Origin: Acerihabitans sp015654925
GTDB lineage: Bacteria > Pseudomonadota > Gammaproteobacteria > Enterobacterales > Enterobacteriaceae
DNA length: 64,000 bases
Direction of reading: 5' to 3'
Assembly (NCBI RefSeq): GCF_047324175.1
Contig: NZ_CP178732.1
Coordinates: forward strand, 5,456,001-5,520,000
The notes under the pieces are model-generated. The model saw nothing but the letters and a program-made list of their open reading frames with translations. It was not told the origin of the DNA and did no database searches. Below, piece by piece: positions 36,143-45,330 of this stretch (the first letter of the stretch is position 1; each line of letters starts with the position of its first letter). The position numbers and the translations under genes are program-made.

Positions 36143-36947
36143 TCACCAGCGCGCCGATAATAAAGCTCGGCCAGTGCGGGCGTTGCTGCCAAATGGCGAA
36201 ATTGACCAATAACCCCGCGGGAACATGGAAATTATTCATAATCCCAAGCGTGCCGGCATCCACCTGGGTAGCGCCGTAGTTCCACATAAAATATCCCAGC
36301 GCGGACGCGCCGAGACCCAGCCAGACCAATACCCCCCATTGCAGCGAAGTGGTAGGCAATTGCTGCGCGTTGCCAAACAATCCCCAGCCTATCAGCGCCA
36401 CGATAAAGGACCCGAGGTAAAACCAGGAGAAGGCCGTATGCTGCGGCATGGGATACACTTCCATCAACCGCTTATAGCCCACCTGGCCCAGCGCGAAGAC
36501 CAGATTGGCCGCCTGCACCAACAGCAGGCCGTGCCAGAAATGTTCGCTGACGCCGTCGTAGCGGATGATCGCCGCGCCGGCCACCGCCAGCAGCGCGCTC
36601 AGCACATAACCCCAGCGCAGCCGCCGGCGCCGCAATACATCGTAGACCAGCGTGACGTACAGCGGCGTCATCACGGTAAACAGCAAAAATTCCGGTACCG
36701 ATAAATAGAGATACGCCCGATAGCTGATCATATACATGATGCCCAGCTGGCAAGCCCCCACCGCCATATATAATAACAACGGCTTCGCCCGGTATCCCCG
36801 CCAGCGCAGGAACGGCAAAAAGACCAGCGCCGCCAGGGTGAGCCGCACCAGCACCGAGAACCAGCTATCGACCTGGCCGGCCAGATATTCGCCGATCAGG
36901 CTAAACGAGAATGCCCATAAAATGGTGGTAATGATAAGCAGCGGCAC
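36048..36947 (-). CDS. yigM: Biotin (carboxylate) transporter YigM/BioP, DMT superfamily
   Basis: Inner-membrane transporter with ten predicted helices (two EamA repeats), 299 residues as in E. coli YigM, which is reported as the high-affinity biotin importer. Nearly identical segments are LLIITTILWAFSFSLIGEYL (in outline), FWHGLLLVQAANLVFALGQVGYK and YFMWNYGATQVDAGTLGIMNN (both quoted in outline). Convergent with metR and overlapping its 3' end by 95 bp, the same order as in E. coli. The 198 bp upstream to ggt hold no gene. Confidence 0.93.
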   Translation of the reverse strand: MPLLIITTILWAFSFSLIGEYLAGQVDSWFSVLVRLTLAALVFLPFLRWRGYRAKPLLLYMAVGACQLGIMYMISYRAYLYLSVPEFLLFTVMTPLYVTLVYDVLRRRRLRWGYVLSALLAVAGAAIIRYDGVSEHFWHGLLLVQAANLVFALGQVGYKRLMEVYPMPQHTAFSWFYLGSFIVALIGWGLFGNAQQLPTTSLQWGVLVWLGLGASALGYFMWNYGATQVDAGTLGIMNNFHVPAGLLVNFAIWQQRPHWPSFIIGALVITASLWVHRRWIVARPAHTANARTRVDGTNE

Positions 36948-37145
36948 GGCGGTAAGTCCCAGCGGAATAAAACGCTATTCTAACGGATGACCGTGGGGAG
37001 TTTTCGGTAAAAGAGGTTTACAGGTGCTTATTAACTGAACGGTCGCCGGTAAAATTGGTTTACGCGAACCGGCGCGGACAACCTAAGCGGCTTCCGGCCA
37101 TACTGCCGGCGCCGTGGGACAGGGGTCTTGCGATCGCGGCCGACG

Positions 37146-38888
37146 TCAGAACCCGGCGGTCAGATCGCCGATAGTACGGGGATCGGACGCGCCGTTAAAA
37201 CCGCCGTCGGGCATGATCATAATGCTTTGCGTGCTGCCCATCACCGGCTTGAGCGCGACATGCTGCCCTTTTTCGCCCAACAGCCTCAGGGTATCCGGGC
37301 TAAAGCCCTTTTCCACCCGCAGCTCATCCGGCGTCCACTGCTGATGGAAGCGGGGCGCCGCGGTCGCATCCGCGATATTCATTTTAAAATCAATGGTATT
37401 GACCAGGATTTGCAGCACGGTGGTGATAATGCGGCTACCGCCGGGACTGCCGGTGACCAGCCAGGGTTTGCCGTCTTTCACCACGATGGTCGGCGACATG
37501 GACGACAGCGGCCGTTTGCCGGCCTGGACGGCATTGGCATCGCCCCCCACCAGCCCGTACATATTCGGCACCCCCGGTTTGGCGGAGAAATCGTCCATTT
37601 CATTGTTGAGCAAGATACCGCTATTGCCCGCCATGATGCCGCTGCCGAAATAGGTATTAAGGGTATAGGTTACCGCCACCACGTTGCCTTGCCCATCGGC
37701 AATGGAGTAGTGGGTGGTTTGATCGCTTTCGTAAGGCTGGAGTTGCCCCGGTTTGATGCTGTCGGACGGATTGGCGCGGTTGAGATCGATACGCTGCGCC
37801 AGGGTTTTGGCGTAGGCCTTGCTGGTCAGGGCATTGACCGGCACTTTGACGAAATCCGGATCGCCAAGGTATTCCGAGCGATCGGCATAAGCGAACTTCA
37901 TGGCTTCCGCCATGGCCTGGATGGCATCCGCGCTGCCGGCCCCCAGCTTCGCCAAATCAAAATTCTCTAAAATATTCAGGATTTGGATAATATGAATCCC
38001 GCCCGAAGAGGGCGGCGGCATGGAATAAATTTGATACCCCCGGTAATCGCCCACCACCGGCTGGCGCTCCACGGCCCGGTAAGCGGCCAGATCCGCTTTA
38101 TCGATCAGGCCGCCGTCCCGGCGCATTTCCAGCGCGATCTGATCGGCGATTTCGCCCTGGTAAAACGCCGCGGGCCCCTGGTCGGCGATCAGCTGCAGGC
38201 TGTGGGCCAGCTGCGGCTGCGCCAGTTTTTGCCCCTGGGCATAGGGCTGGCCGTCGGCGTTGAAAAACACCGCCTTGCTGTTGGGATGATTGATTAGCGC
38301 TTCTTTGCCGTAGCTGGCCAAATCATCGGCCAGGGCCTTATTAACGATAAAGCCCTCTTTGGCCAGCGTTATCGCCGGCCGCATTACCCGTTGCAGCGGC
38401 AGGGAACCATAACGATCCAGCGCCAGCGACAGCCCCGCCACCGTACCCGGCGTACCGGACGCCAGCGGGCTGGTCAGGGAGCGTTGGCTGTCGGCGTTGC
38501 CGTCCGCGCCGATAAACATATCCCGGGTGGCGCCGGCCGGGGCCATTTCGCGAAAATCAATCGCCGCCGTCTTGCCGTCATGGGTGCGGATCAGCATGAA
38601 GCCGCCGCCGCCCAGATTACCGGCCTGGGGATGGGTCACTGCCAGCGCGTATCCCACCGCCACCGCGGCATCTATCGCATTGCCCCCGGCGCGCAGGATA
38701 TCCACGCCGACCGCCGTTGCCGTCGCGTCCACGGTGGATACCATGCCCTGGCGGGCTTCAACCGGGTGCTGAATATCATTTTCCACGCCGTAAGCGAGCG
38801 GCGCCGCGCCGGTTGAGGCGGCCGTGAACGCCAGCAGCAGCAGCGAGAAAGACAGGCAAACCAGACAGCGGGGGAATGATGGACGCAT
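37146..38888 (-). CDS. ggt: Gamma-glutamyltransferase, periplasmic
   Basis: Hydrolyses or transfers the gamma-glutamyl group of glutathione in the periplasm. The 580-residue precursor equals E. coli Ggt in length. The signal peptide is about the first 28 residues (cleavage near STGA-AP). The autoprocessing and nucleophile threonine lies in SDQTTHYSIADGQGN, splitting large and small subunits. ARQGMVSTVDATATAVG, NLGGGGFMLIRTHDG and PPPSSGGIHIIQILN are also conserved. It is divergent from yhhA. Confidence 0.97.
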   Translation of the reverse strand: MRPSFPRCLVCLSFSLLLLAFTAASTGAAPLAYGVENDIQHPVEARQGMVSTVDATATAVGVDILRAGGNAIDAAVAVGYALAVTHPQAGNLGGGGFMLIRTHDGKTAAIDFREMAPAGATRDMFIGADGNADSQRSLTSPLASGTPGTVAGLSLALDRYGSLPLQRVMRPAITLAKEGFIVNKALADDLASYGKEALINHPNSKAVFFNADGQPYAQGQKLAQPQLAHSLQLIADQGPAAFYQGEIADQIALEMRRDGGLIDKADLAAYRAVERQPVVGDYRGYQIYSMPPPSSGGIHIIQILNILENFDLAKLGAGSADAIQAMAEAMKFAYADRSEYLGDPDFVKVPVNALTSKAYAKTLAQRIDLNRANPSDSIKPGQLQPYESDQTTHYSIADGQGNVVAVTYTLNTYFGSGIMAGNSGILLNNEMDDFSAKPGVPNMYGLVGGDANAVQAGKRPLSSMSPTIVVKDGKPWLVTGSPGGSRIITTVLQILVNTIDFKMNIADATAAPRFHQQWTPDELRVEKGFSPDTLRLLGEKGQHVALKPVMGSTQSIMIMPDGGFNGASDPRTIGDLTAGF

Positions 38889-39051
38889 GATGATTCTTCC
38901 TGACCGGTGATTAACTTAATATGTTATTAACAAAAATAGCAGGAGTTCATCTTTTAATCATGGGGTCCCGCGCGCAAATAAGCACGGTATCACCCTGCGC
39001 GGCGGGCCGTTAACGGTTAAAATAAAAGAAGGGTCCACCCAGGAGGTGCCA

Positions 39052-39357
39052 ATGAACGCCTATACATGGTTAATACTCCCGGCCGCGCTGGTGGCTTTTA
39101 CCGCATCCGCGGCGGTAAAACCGGTGACGCCGTCCACGCCCGCCGGGCGTGAGCAACCGTTCCAGCAAAGCCAGGCGCAGCTACAGCTGCGCCAGCAAAT
39201 GCAAATCAATTCCCAGCAGCAGCAAACCCGCTTGCAGCTCCAGCAGGAAGCCCAGCGCGATCGGCAACGCAGCCAATTGCAGTCACAGCTCAATAACGAT
39301 CGGCAGCGGGCGCAGCAAAACGCCCCGTTGCGCAATAACCAGCAGCAAAACCCGTAA
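39052..39357 (+). CDS. yhhA: Small exported Gln-rich protein (YhhA-like, DUF2756)
   Basis: A 101-residue protein with a signal peptide (MNAYTWLILPAALVAFTASA-A) followed by a very Gln-rich, low-complexity chain (LQLRQQMQINSQQQQTRLQ and similar). Position between ggt and ugpQ and composition match E. coli YhhA (146 residues), although the tail is shorter. The function is unknown. A perfect AGGAGG lies 5 bp before the ATG at 39052, which rules out the in-frame GTG at 39046. Confidence 0.82.
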   Translation: MNAYTWLILPAALVAFTASAAVKPVTPSTPAGREQPFQQSQAQLQLRQQMQINSQQQQTRLQLQQEAQRDRQRSQLQSQLNNDRQRAQQNAPLRNNQQQNP

Positions 39358-39380
39358 GCCGGCGGACGCCGGTTTACGGG
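39351..39380. terminator. Hairpin at the yhhA/ugpQ convergent junction
   Basis: cccgtaagccgg and ccggtttacggg pair with one G-T wobble around a short loop. The hairpin overlaps the yhhA stop codon. There is no clear T-run, so termination is inferred from position only. Confidence 0.45.
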
Positions 39381-39416
39381 GCTAATGCGCTGGGTTAATG
39401 AACTATGGCCGGCAGC

Positions 39417-40166
39417 TTAGCTGTCGGCAAAATCCGCGCCAATCAGGTCTATCCGGTCGGTGCACAGCGAGTCAACGCCCCAGCTCAGCAAGGCGCGTCC
39501 CCGGTAAGGACTGTTGACGGTATAAGCCAGGATATGCAAACCGGCGTCGGTGATGGCGCCCACCCGTTCTTCGGTTAAAACTTCATGATTCAGATGCAGC
39601 GCGCTGCACTCCAGGCTTTGCGCCAGCGTTAGCCAGTTTTCATCCCATTCGTCGAGCAGCAGTCCGCGCGGCAACTGCGGGGCGGCTTGCAGCGCGGCGG
39701 CCAGCGCATCAATGGAAAACGAGGATAATAGCGGCGGGACGCCCTGCCCTTGCCACAGCCGGCCGGCGGCCAGCGCCACGGCCCGGCCGGTTCCGGTCTC
39801 GGTGCCGGCGGTGGGCTTAATCTCGATATTCACCGCCAGGCCATGCTGCGCGCAGCGCGCCGCCACATCCTCCAGCAGCGGCAGGGTCTCGCCGCGAAAC
39901 GACGCGTTAAACCACTCGCCGGCGTCAAGCTGCGCCAGGGCGTCCCAATTAAGATCGCCGGCGATGCCGCGGCCGTTGCTGGTACGTTCGAGGGTGTCGT
40001 CGTGCAGTAAAAAAATTTGCCCGTCGGCGGATAATTTCGCATCGATTTCAATCATTTTATGCCCATGCCGCGCGCCGGTATCAATGGCGGCCAGGGTATT
40101 TTCGGGGGCCAGCGAGCCGCCGCCGCGATGGGCGACGATGGTTGGATAAGGCCAAGCTATAGTCAT
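39417..40166 (-). CDS. ugpQ: Glycerophosphodiester phosphodiesterase, cytoplasmic
   Basis: Hydrolyses glycerophosphodiesters brought in by the Ugp transporter to glycerol-3-phosphate and an alcohol. It has 249 residues (E. coli 247), and the GDPD catalytic segments VAHRGGGSLAPENTLAAI and MIEIDAKLSADGQIFLLHDDTLERT (in outline) are intact. No signal peptide. Last gene of ugpBAECQ, its start overlapping ugpC by 4 bp. Confidence 0.95.
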   Translation of the reverse strand: MTIAWPYPTIVAHRGGGSLAPENTLAAIDTGARHGHKMIEIDAKLSADGQIFLLHDDTLERTSNGRGIAGDLNWDALAQLDAGEWFNASFRGETLPLLEDVAARCAQHGLAVNIEIKPTAGTETGTGRAVALAAGRLWQGQGVPPLLSSFSIDALAAALQAAPQLPRGLLLDEWDENWLTLAQSLECSALHLNHEVLTEERVGAITDAGLHILAYTVNSPYRGRALLSWGVDSLCTDRIDLIGADFADS

Positions 40167-41239
40167 AATTCCACCCGGGATCCGCTTGCGGGATCAAAAA
40201 AGTGCCATGCCTGGGCAGGACAGTGTAAATAAAGTACCGTACCAATAGCGGGCCGGTCATCATGGGAGAGTCGTACCACCATATCCCGATCGCCCCAGCG
40301 CCCATGCGCCAGGTTATCCGCGCCAAGCTGCTCCAGCGTAACGATCTCCAGGCCGATACCGCCGGTCGGGGAGGCAGACAGACCAATATGCTCCGGACGG
40401 ATGCCCGCGGTCAACTCGCGGCCGCGCCATTGCGCGCCGCCGGCGGGCAATGCTATCTCCGGGCCGTCCGTCGCCTGAAAGCGGCCGCCGTCTTCGCTGA
40501 CCCGGCCCGGCAGCAAATTCATCGCCGGCGACCCCATGAACCCGGCGACAAACAGCGACGCCGGACGGCGATAAATATCCGTCGGGGTACCGATTTGCTC
40601 CACCCGCCCTTTATTCATCACAATCACCCGCTCCGCCAGCGTCATCGCTTCCACCTGATCGTGGGTGACATACAGGCTGGTGGTACGCAGGCGGCGGTGC
40701 AGCTGTTGCAATTCCAGGCGCATCTGGGTGCGTAATTTCGCATCCAGGTTGGACAGCGGCTCATCAAATAAAAACACCGCCGGTTCCCGTACCAGCGCCC
40801 GGCCCATGGCCACGCGCTGGCGCTGGCCGCCGGACAGCTCGCGGGGTTTGCGGGTTAATAATTCCTGCAACTCCAGGATTTGCGCCACGTTATCCACCAG
40901 CCGGCGGATATGCTGCTTGCCGAACCCGCGGATTTTCAGGCCGTAAGCCATATTGTCATACACGCTCATATGCGGATAGAGCGCATAATTCTGAAATACC
41001 ATCGCAATGCCGCGATCTTTGGGTTCGAGGTCGGTCACCCGCTCGCCGTCGATATAAATATCGCCGCTGCTGACGCTCTCCAGGCCTGCGACCATGCGCA
41101 GTAGCGTGGATTTTCCGCAGCCGGAAGGCCCCACCAGCACGATAAATTCCCCGTCCGCCACGTCCAGGTTCAGCGGGGCGATCACCGGCGTTTTGCCGTC
41201 ATAGGACTTTTGCACCGCTTGTAAAATCAAACTTGCCAT
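40163..41239 (-). CDS. ugpC: Glycerol-3-phosphate ABC transporter ATPase
   Basis: Energises uptake by the UgpAE permease. It has 358 residues (E. coli 356). Walker A is GPSGCGKSTLLR, the signature LSGGQRQRVAMGRAL, Walker B VFLFDEPLSNLD and the switch VTHDQVEAMTL; a C-terminal OB-type regulatory domain follows from about residue 235. It overlaps ugpQ by 4 bp and begins 6 bp after the ugpE stop. Confidence 0.95.
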   Translation of the reverse strand: MASLILQAVQKSYDGKTPVIAPLNLDVADGEFIVLVGPSGCGKSTLLRMVAGLESVSSGDIYIDGERVTDLEPKDRGIAMVFQNYALYPHMSVYDNMAYGLKIRGFGKQHIRRLVDNVAQILELQELLTRKPRELSGGQRQRVAMGRALVREPAVFLFDEPLSNLDAKLRTQMRLELQQLHRRLRTTSLYVTHDQVEAMTLAERVIVMNKGRVEQIGTPTDIYRRPASLFVAGFMGSPAMNLLPGRVSEDGGRFQATDGPEIALPAGGAQWRGRELTAGIRPEHIGLSASPTGGIGLEIVTLEQLGADNLAHGRWGDRDMVVRLSHDDRPAIGTVLYLHCPAQAWHFFDPASGSRVEL

Positions 41240-41245
41240 AAATAA

Positions 41246-42091
41246 TTATTTCTCACTGTCGACCAGGCCGCGCACGAACCAACGCTGCATCAGCAATACG
41301 ATTGTCATCGGCGGGATCATGGTCAGCAGCATGGCCGCCATCACATAATTCCACTGCGTGGTGCCGTCACCGCTGGCGATCATGCTTCTGATCCCCGCGA
41401 CCGCGGTGCCCATGGAGCTGTCGCTGATAATAAGAATCGGCCATAGATACTGATTCCAGCCGTAGATAAAAATGATCACGAACAGCGCCGCCAGATTGGT
41501 TTTTGACAGCGGCAGCAAAATATCCCAGAAAAACCTGAACGGACCGGCGCCATCGATACGCGCCGCCTCCAGCAATTCATGGGGGACGGTCATAAAAAAC
41601 TGCCGGAACAAAAACGTGGCGGTGGCCGAGGCCATCAGCGGCAACGTAAGGCCGGTATAGCTGTCCAGCATATGTAAATTGGCAATCACATCCACCGTAG
41701 GAAAAATACGCACCTCCACCGGCAGCATCAGGGTCATGAAAATCATCCAGAAAAACAGATTACGCAGCGGAAAGCGGAAGTAGACGATGGCATAGGCGGA
41801 TAACATCGACACGCTGATTTTGCCGATGGTGATGCTCAGGGCCATCACCAGGCTGTTAAATAGCAAACGGCTGAACGGCACCGCCTGGCTGCCGACCCCC
41901 TGCTGCCAAACGTGGCTGACGTTTTGCCACAGATGGCTGCCCGGGATCAGGCTAAGCGGCACCTGGAATACCTGCCGGTTATCCAGCGTGGCCGCCACCA
42001 CCGCGATATACAGCGGCAGTAAAATAACGGCGACGCCCAAGATCAGCATGAGATGGCTGAAAATATCCAGTCCGCGACGGTTCTCGATCAT
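41246..42091 (-). CDS. ugpE: Glycerol-3-phosphate ABC transporter permease UgpE
   Basis: A 281-residue inner-membrane permease (same length as in E. coli) with six predicted helices. The coupling motif with ATPase UgpC is EAARIDGAGPFRFFWDILLPLSK. It pairs with UgpA, whose stop overlaps its start by 4 bp. N-terminus MIENRRGLDIFSHLMLILG resembles E. coli UgpE. Confidence 0.95.
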   Translation of the reverse strand: MIENRRGLDIFSHLMLILGVAVILLPLYIAVVAATLDNRQVFQVPLSLIPGSHLWQNVSHVWQQGVGSQAVPFSRLLFNSLVMALSITIGKISVSMLSAYAIVYFRFPLRNLFFWMIFMTLMLPVEVRIFPTVDVIANLHMLDSYTGLTLPLMASATATFLFRQFFMTVPHELLEAARIDGAGPFRFFWDILLPLSKTNLAALFVIIFIYGWNQYLWPILIISDSSMGTAVAGIRSMIASGDGTTQWNYVMAAMLLTMIPPMTIVLLMQRWFVRGLVDSEK

Positions 42092-42984
42092 TGATAACGC
42101 ACCTTACGCTCGACAAAGCGAAACTGAATAACGGTCAGAATGATCACCATAACCATCAGCACCACGGACTGCGCCGCCGAGCTGGAAAGATCGAGTCCGG
42201 AAAAACCTTCGCGGTAAATCTTGTAGATAAGCGTGGTCGTGGCCTGCACCGGCCCGCCGGCGGTGGCCGCGTCAATCACCGGGAAGGTATCGAAAAAGGC
42301 ATACACCAAATTGATTACCAGCAGGAAAAAACTCACCGGGGTTATCAGCGGCAGGGTGAGATTAAAAAAGCGCCGCACCGGCCCGGCCCCGTCAATGGCC
42401 GCGGCTTCCACCAACGAGCGCGGGATGGACTGCAGCGCGGCCAGAAAGAATAAAAAATTGTAGCTTACCTGCTGCCATACCGAGATCAGCACCACCAGGA
42501 ACATGGCCTGTCCGCTGTTTTGCGCGTGATTCCAGTGATAACCGAGATGATTGAGCAGATAACTGATAAGCCCCAGGCCGGGACTGAATAGAAACATCCA
42601 CAGCACCGCCGCCACCGCAGGGGCCACCGCATAGGGCAGCAACAGCAAGGTCTGATAAACCCGTTTACCACGCAGCACATGATCCACCAGCGCGGCCAGG
42701 AACAGCGAAACCAGCAAGCCGATACCGGTCACCAGGCCGCTGAAGATCAGCGTGGTATACAACGAATCCAGGTAATAGTCGTCCTGGGTCAGCGTGACAA
42801 AATTTTCCAAACCGACAAACGTATTGGAAATACCAAACGGGTCGACCCGCTGCACCGAATACCACAGCGCGGTCGCGGCCGGCCAAATAAAAAAAATCGC
42901 GGTAATCACCAACTGCGGCAGCACCAACAAATAGGGCAGCCAGCGGTGAGTGAAGCCGCGATGGGGAGCAGTAGCCATAAACAA
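42088..42984 (-). CDS. ugpA: Glycerol-3-phosphate ABC transporter permease UgpA
   Basis: A 298-residue inner-membrane permease (E. coli 295) with six predicted helices and the coupling motif EAAAIDGAGPVRRFFNLTLPL. It forms a heterodimer with UgpE. It lies 62 bp downstream of ugpB; this gap may hold a stem-loop that attenuates expression of the membrane genes relative to the binding protein (the run ggcggccccggccaccggc is GC-rich), but I cannot fold it with certainty. Confidence 0.95.
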   Translation of the reverse strand: MFMATAPHRGFTHRWLPYLLVLPQLVITAIFFIWPAATALWYSVQRVDPFGISNTFVGLENFVTLTQDDYYLDSLYTTLIFSGLVTGIGLLVSLFLAALVDHVLRGKRVYQTLLLLPYAVAPAVAAVLWMFLFSPGLGLISYLLNHLGYHWNHAQNSGQAMFLVVLISVWQQVSYNFLFFLAALQSIPRSLVEAAAIDGAGPVRRFFNLTLPLITPVSFFLLVINLVYAFFDTFPVIDAATAGGPVQATTTLIYKIYREGFSGLDLSSSAAQSVVLMVMVIILTVIQFRFVERKVRYQ

Positions 42985-43046
42985 GTCACCCTAAAGGCGG
43001 CCCCGGCCACCGGCATAGCGGCGGCGGGGGGCCGGGGAGCCGGATC

Positions 43047-44366
43047 TTAACGTAGCGATTGCTCAAACCGGCGTAATAGCTGATTGCCGCGTTTGACCGC
43101 GTTATCCAGCGCTTCCTGCGGCGTCGCTTTGCCCGTCCATACGCGTTCCAGCTCTTCGTCGACCACGATGCGGATTTGCTGCATATTGCCCAGGCGCATC
43201 CCCTTGGTGAACGGCAACGGCGGTTTATTCAGCATCTGGCGGGTAGCGATATCGGAACCGGGGTTTTTATCGTAAAAACCCTGGGAACGGGTGAGCTCAT
43301 AGGCGGCGGTGGTAATGGGCAGATAACCGGTTTTCTGATGCCACTCGGCGGCATACTCAGGTTTGGCCAGGAACTGCAGGAACTGCGCCACTCCTTTATA
43401 GGTCGCCTCGTCCTTGCCGTTCATCACCCACAAACTGGCGCCGCCGATAATGGCGTTCTGCGGCGCGTTTTTGACATCGGCGTCATAAGGCATCATGCCC
43501 ACGCCGAAATTAAATTTGGCGTACTGGCGGATGGAGGCCAGCGAACCGGACGACGCGGTGGTGATGCCGCATGAGCCGTTATAAAACTTCTCGGTAGACT
43601 CATCTTTACGGCCGAAATAGCTGAAATCGCCCTTCTTGTTCATATCCTCCAGCAATTGGATATGTTTAACCTGCAGCGGTTTATTAAACACCAGCTCGGC
43701 GTCATTACCGGCAAAACCATTGTCTTTGGTGGCCACCGGCAAACCGTGCCAGGCGCTGAAATTCTCAATCTGAATCCAGCCCTGCCAACCGCTGGCATAT
43801 CCGCACTGCATGCCGCTGGCGCGCAGCTTCGCGGCCGCCTCGGCCAGTTCCTGCCAGGTCTGGGGGGGTTGATCCGGATTCAGACCGGCTTTTTTGAAGG
43901 CGTCTTTATTGTAATACAGCACCGGCGTGGAGCTGTTAAAAGGCTGGGAGAGCAGATGGCCGGTTTTGCTGTCGCTATAATAACCCGACACCGTCGGTAC
44001 AAACGCCGACTCGTCGTTTTTGATACCGGCCTGCTCAAACACCTGATACACCGGCTTAAACGCCTTGCTGGCCATCATGGTGGCGGTGCCCACTTCATAC
44101 ACCTGTAGGATCGCCGGGGCGTTGCCGGTACGGTAAGCGGCGATACCCGCGGTCAGGCCCTGCTCGTAATTGCCCTTATACACCGGTACGATACGATAAT
44201 CCGGCTGCGATTGATTAAACCGCGTCGCCAGTGATTCCACCTCGGTGCCCAACTCCCCTTCCATGGAATGCCAAAAGGGAATATCGGTAACCGCCTGGGC
44301 ACTGGTGCTTATAGCCAATGTCAACGCCACGCTTAACGTGGCGATACGAATAGAGTGCTTCAACAT
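43047..44366 (-). CDS. ugpB: Glycerol-3-phosphate-binding periplasmic protein
   Basis: Binds sn-glycerol-3-phosphate and glycerophosphocholine-type ligands in the periplasm. It has 439 residues (E. coli 438) and a signal peptide ending near STSAQA-V. TDIPFWHSMEGELG starts the mature chain; RTGNAPAILQVYEVGTATMM and SSTPVLYYNKDAFKKAGL are highly conserved. The frame extends 24 codons upstream, but the start at 44366 is preceded by AGGAG at a good distance and begins the signal peptide. First gene of the operon and preceded by a Pho box. Confidence 0.96.
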   Translation of the reverse strand: MLKHSIRIATLSVALTLAISTSAQAVTDIPFWHSMEGELGTEVESLATRFNQSQPDYRIVPVYKGNYEQGLTAGIAAYRTGNAPAILQVYEVGTATMMASKAFKPVYQVFEQAGIKNDESAFVPTVSGYYSDSKTGHLLSQPFNSSTPVLYYNKDAFKKAGLNPDQPPQTWQELAEAAAKLRASGMQCGYASGWQGWIQIENFSAWHGLPVATKDNGFAGNDAELVFNKPLQVKHIQLLEDMNKKGDFSYFGRKDESTEKFYNGSCGITTASSGSLASIRQYAKFNFGVGMMPYDADVKNAPQNAIIGGASLWVMNGKDEATYKGVAQFLQFLAKPEYAAEWHQKTGYLPITTAAYELTRSQGFYDKNPGSDIATRQMLNKPPLPFTKGMRLGNMQQIRIVVDEELERVWTGKATPQEALDNAVKRGNQLLRRFEQSLR

Positions 44367-44407
44367 GCCGGGCTCCTGAATGCCAAAAAAGTTCATCGGC
44401 CTGTAAC

Positions 44408-44449
44408 ATGACATGTTGAAATGACAGAAAAATAACAAGCTTATGACAG
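44408..44449 (-). promoter_or_regulatory. PhoB box array upstream of ugpB
   Basis: Minus-strand copies of the Pho half-site are CTGTCAT (44443-44449), TTGTTAT (44432-44438) and CTGTCAT (44421-44427), each 11 bp apart, with a further ATGTCAT at 44408-44414. The 11-bp period and CTGTCAT sequence are the PhoB signature, so the ugp operon should be induced by phosphate starvation, as in E. coli. Confidence 0.85.
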
Positions 44450-44467
44450 CCCGGTGACAATACCAGA

Positions 44468-44600
44468 ACCCGCGGCAGGCCGGTTGAAGGGAGAGCTTGC
44501 CGTAGGGGCCGAAGCGGCCATGGTTTTCCTGGCCGCCAGAGCGCCCCTCGGCATGCTAGGCCCGCAATCACCGCACCCGCGGCAAGCCGGTTGAAGGGAG
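44468..44600. repeat. Two 26-bp direct repeats between ugpB and livF
   Basis: acccgcggcaggccggttga plus agggag at 44468-44493 recurs at 44575-44600 with one substitution. The second copy merges into a palindrome gggagcg/cgctccc (44595-44610) that borders the livF stop codon. Units are 107 bp apart. They resemble a small intergenic repeat element (REP-like) or a duplicated transcript end. No coding potential. Confidence 0.7.
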
Positions 44601-44610
44601 CGCCCGCTCC

Positions 44611-45330
44611 CTACCCCCCCAAATACGCGCTGCGCACCGCCTCATTGGCCAGCAACGCCTCACCGGTATCCTCCAGCACGATACGCCCGTTCTCCAGCAC
44701 ATAGCCCCGATCGGCCAGCTTGAGCGCCTGATTGGCATTCTGCTCCACCAGGAAAATAGTCATCCCCTCCCGGCGCAACTGCTCGATGGTATCGAAAATC
44801 TGCTGGATAATAATCGGCGCCAGCCCCAGGGAAGGCTCGTCCAGCAACAACAACCGCGGCTGGCTCATCAGCGCCCGCCCGATGGCCAGCATCTGCTGCT
44901 CTCCGCCGGACATGGTGCCCGCACGCTGCACGCGGCGCTCATATAACCGCGGGAACAGCTCAAATACCCGCTTGAGCCGCTGCTGATACTGCTGGCGCTC
45001 GGCGAAAAAACCGCCCATCGCCAGATTCTCCTCCACCGTCATGCGCGAAAACACCCGGCGTCCTTCGGGCACAATGGCAATGGTCGCCCGCATAATCCGC
45101 GCCGTCGGCCAATCGGTAATCTCGTTACCGTCAAACACAATCGTCCCTTCGGACGCGCGCGGATCGCCGCACAGCGTACCGAGCAACGTCGTTTTGCCCG
45201 CGCCGTTGGCGCCGATAAGCGTCACGATTTCACCCTGCTCGATATGCAGGCTCACCTGGCGCAACGCCTGGATTTTGCCGTAATGGGCCGACACCTGGTT
45301 TAATGACAACATAACCGTACCCTTACTCAT
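44611..45330 (-). CDS. livF: Branched-chain amino acid ABC transporter ATPase LivF
   Basis: One of two ATPases of the LIV-I/LS uptake system for Leu, Ile and Val. It has 239 residues (E. coli 237). Walker A is GANGAGKTTLL, the signature SGGEQQMLAIGRAL and Walker B LLLLDEPSLGLAP. The first base of its ATG overlaps the livG stop (TGATG). Last gene of livKHMGF. Confidence 0.96.
   Translation of the reverse strand: MSKGTVMLSLNQVSAHYGKIQALRQVSLHIEQGEIVTLIGANGAGKTTLLGTLCGDPRASEGTIVFDGNEITDWPTARIMRATIAIVPEGRRVFSRMTVEENLAMGGFFAERQQYQQRLKRVFELFPRLYERRVQRAGTMSGGEQQMLAIGRALMSQPRLLLLDEPSLGLAPIIIQQIFDTIEQLRREGMTIFLVEQNANQALKLADRGYVLENGRIVLEDTGEALLANEAVRSAYLGG

Noticed and set aside
37128..37970. A 280-codon open frame opposite ggt
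   Set aside because: Antisense shadow of the well-supported gamma-glutamyltransferase gene.
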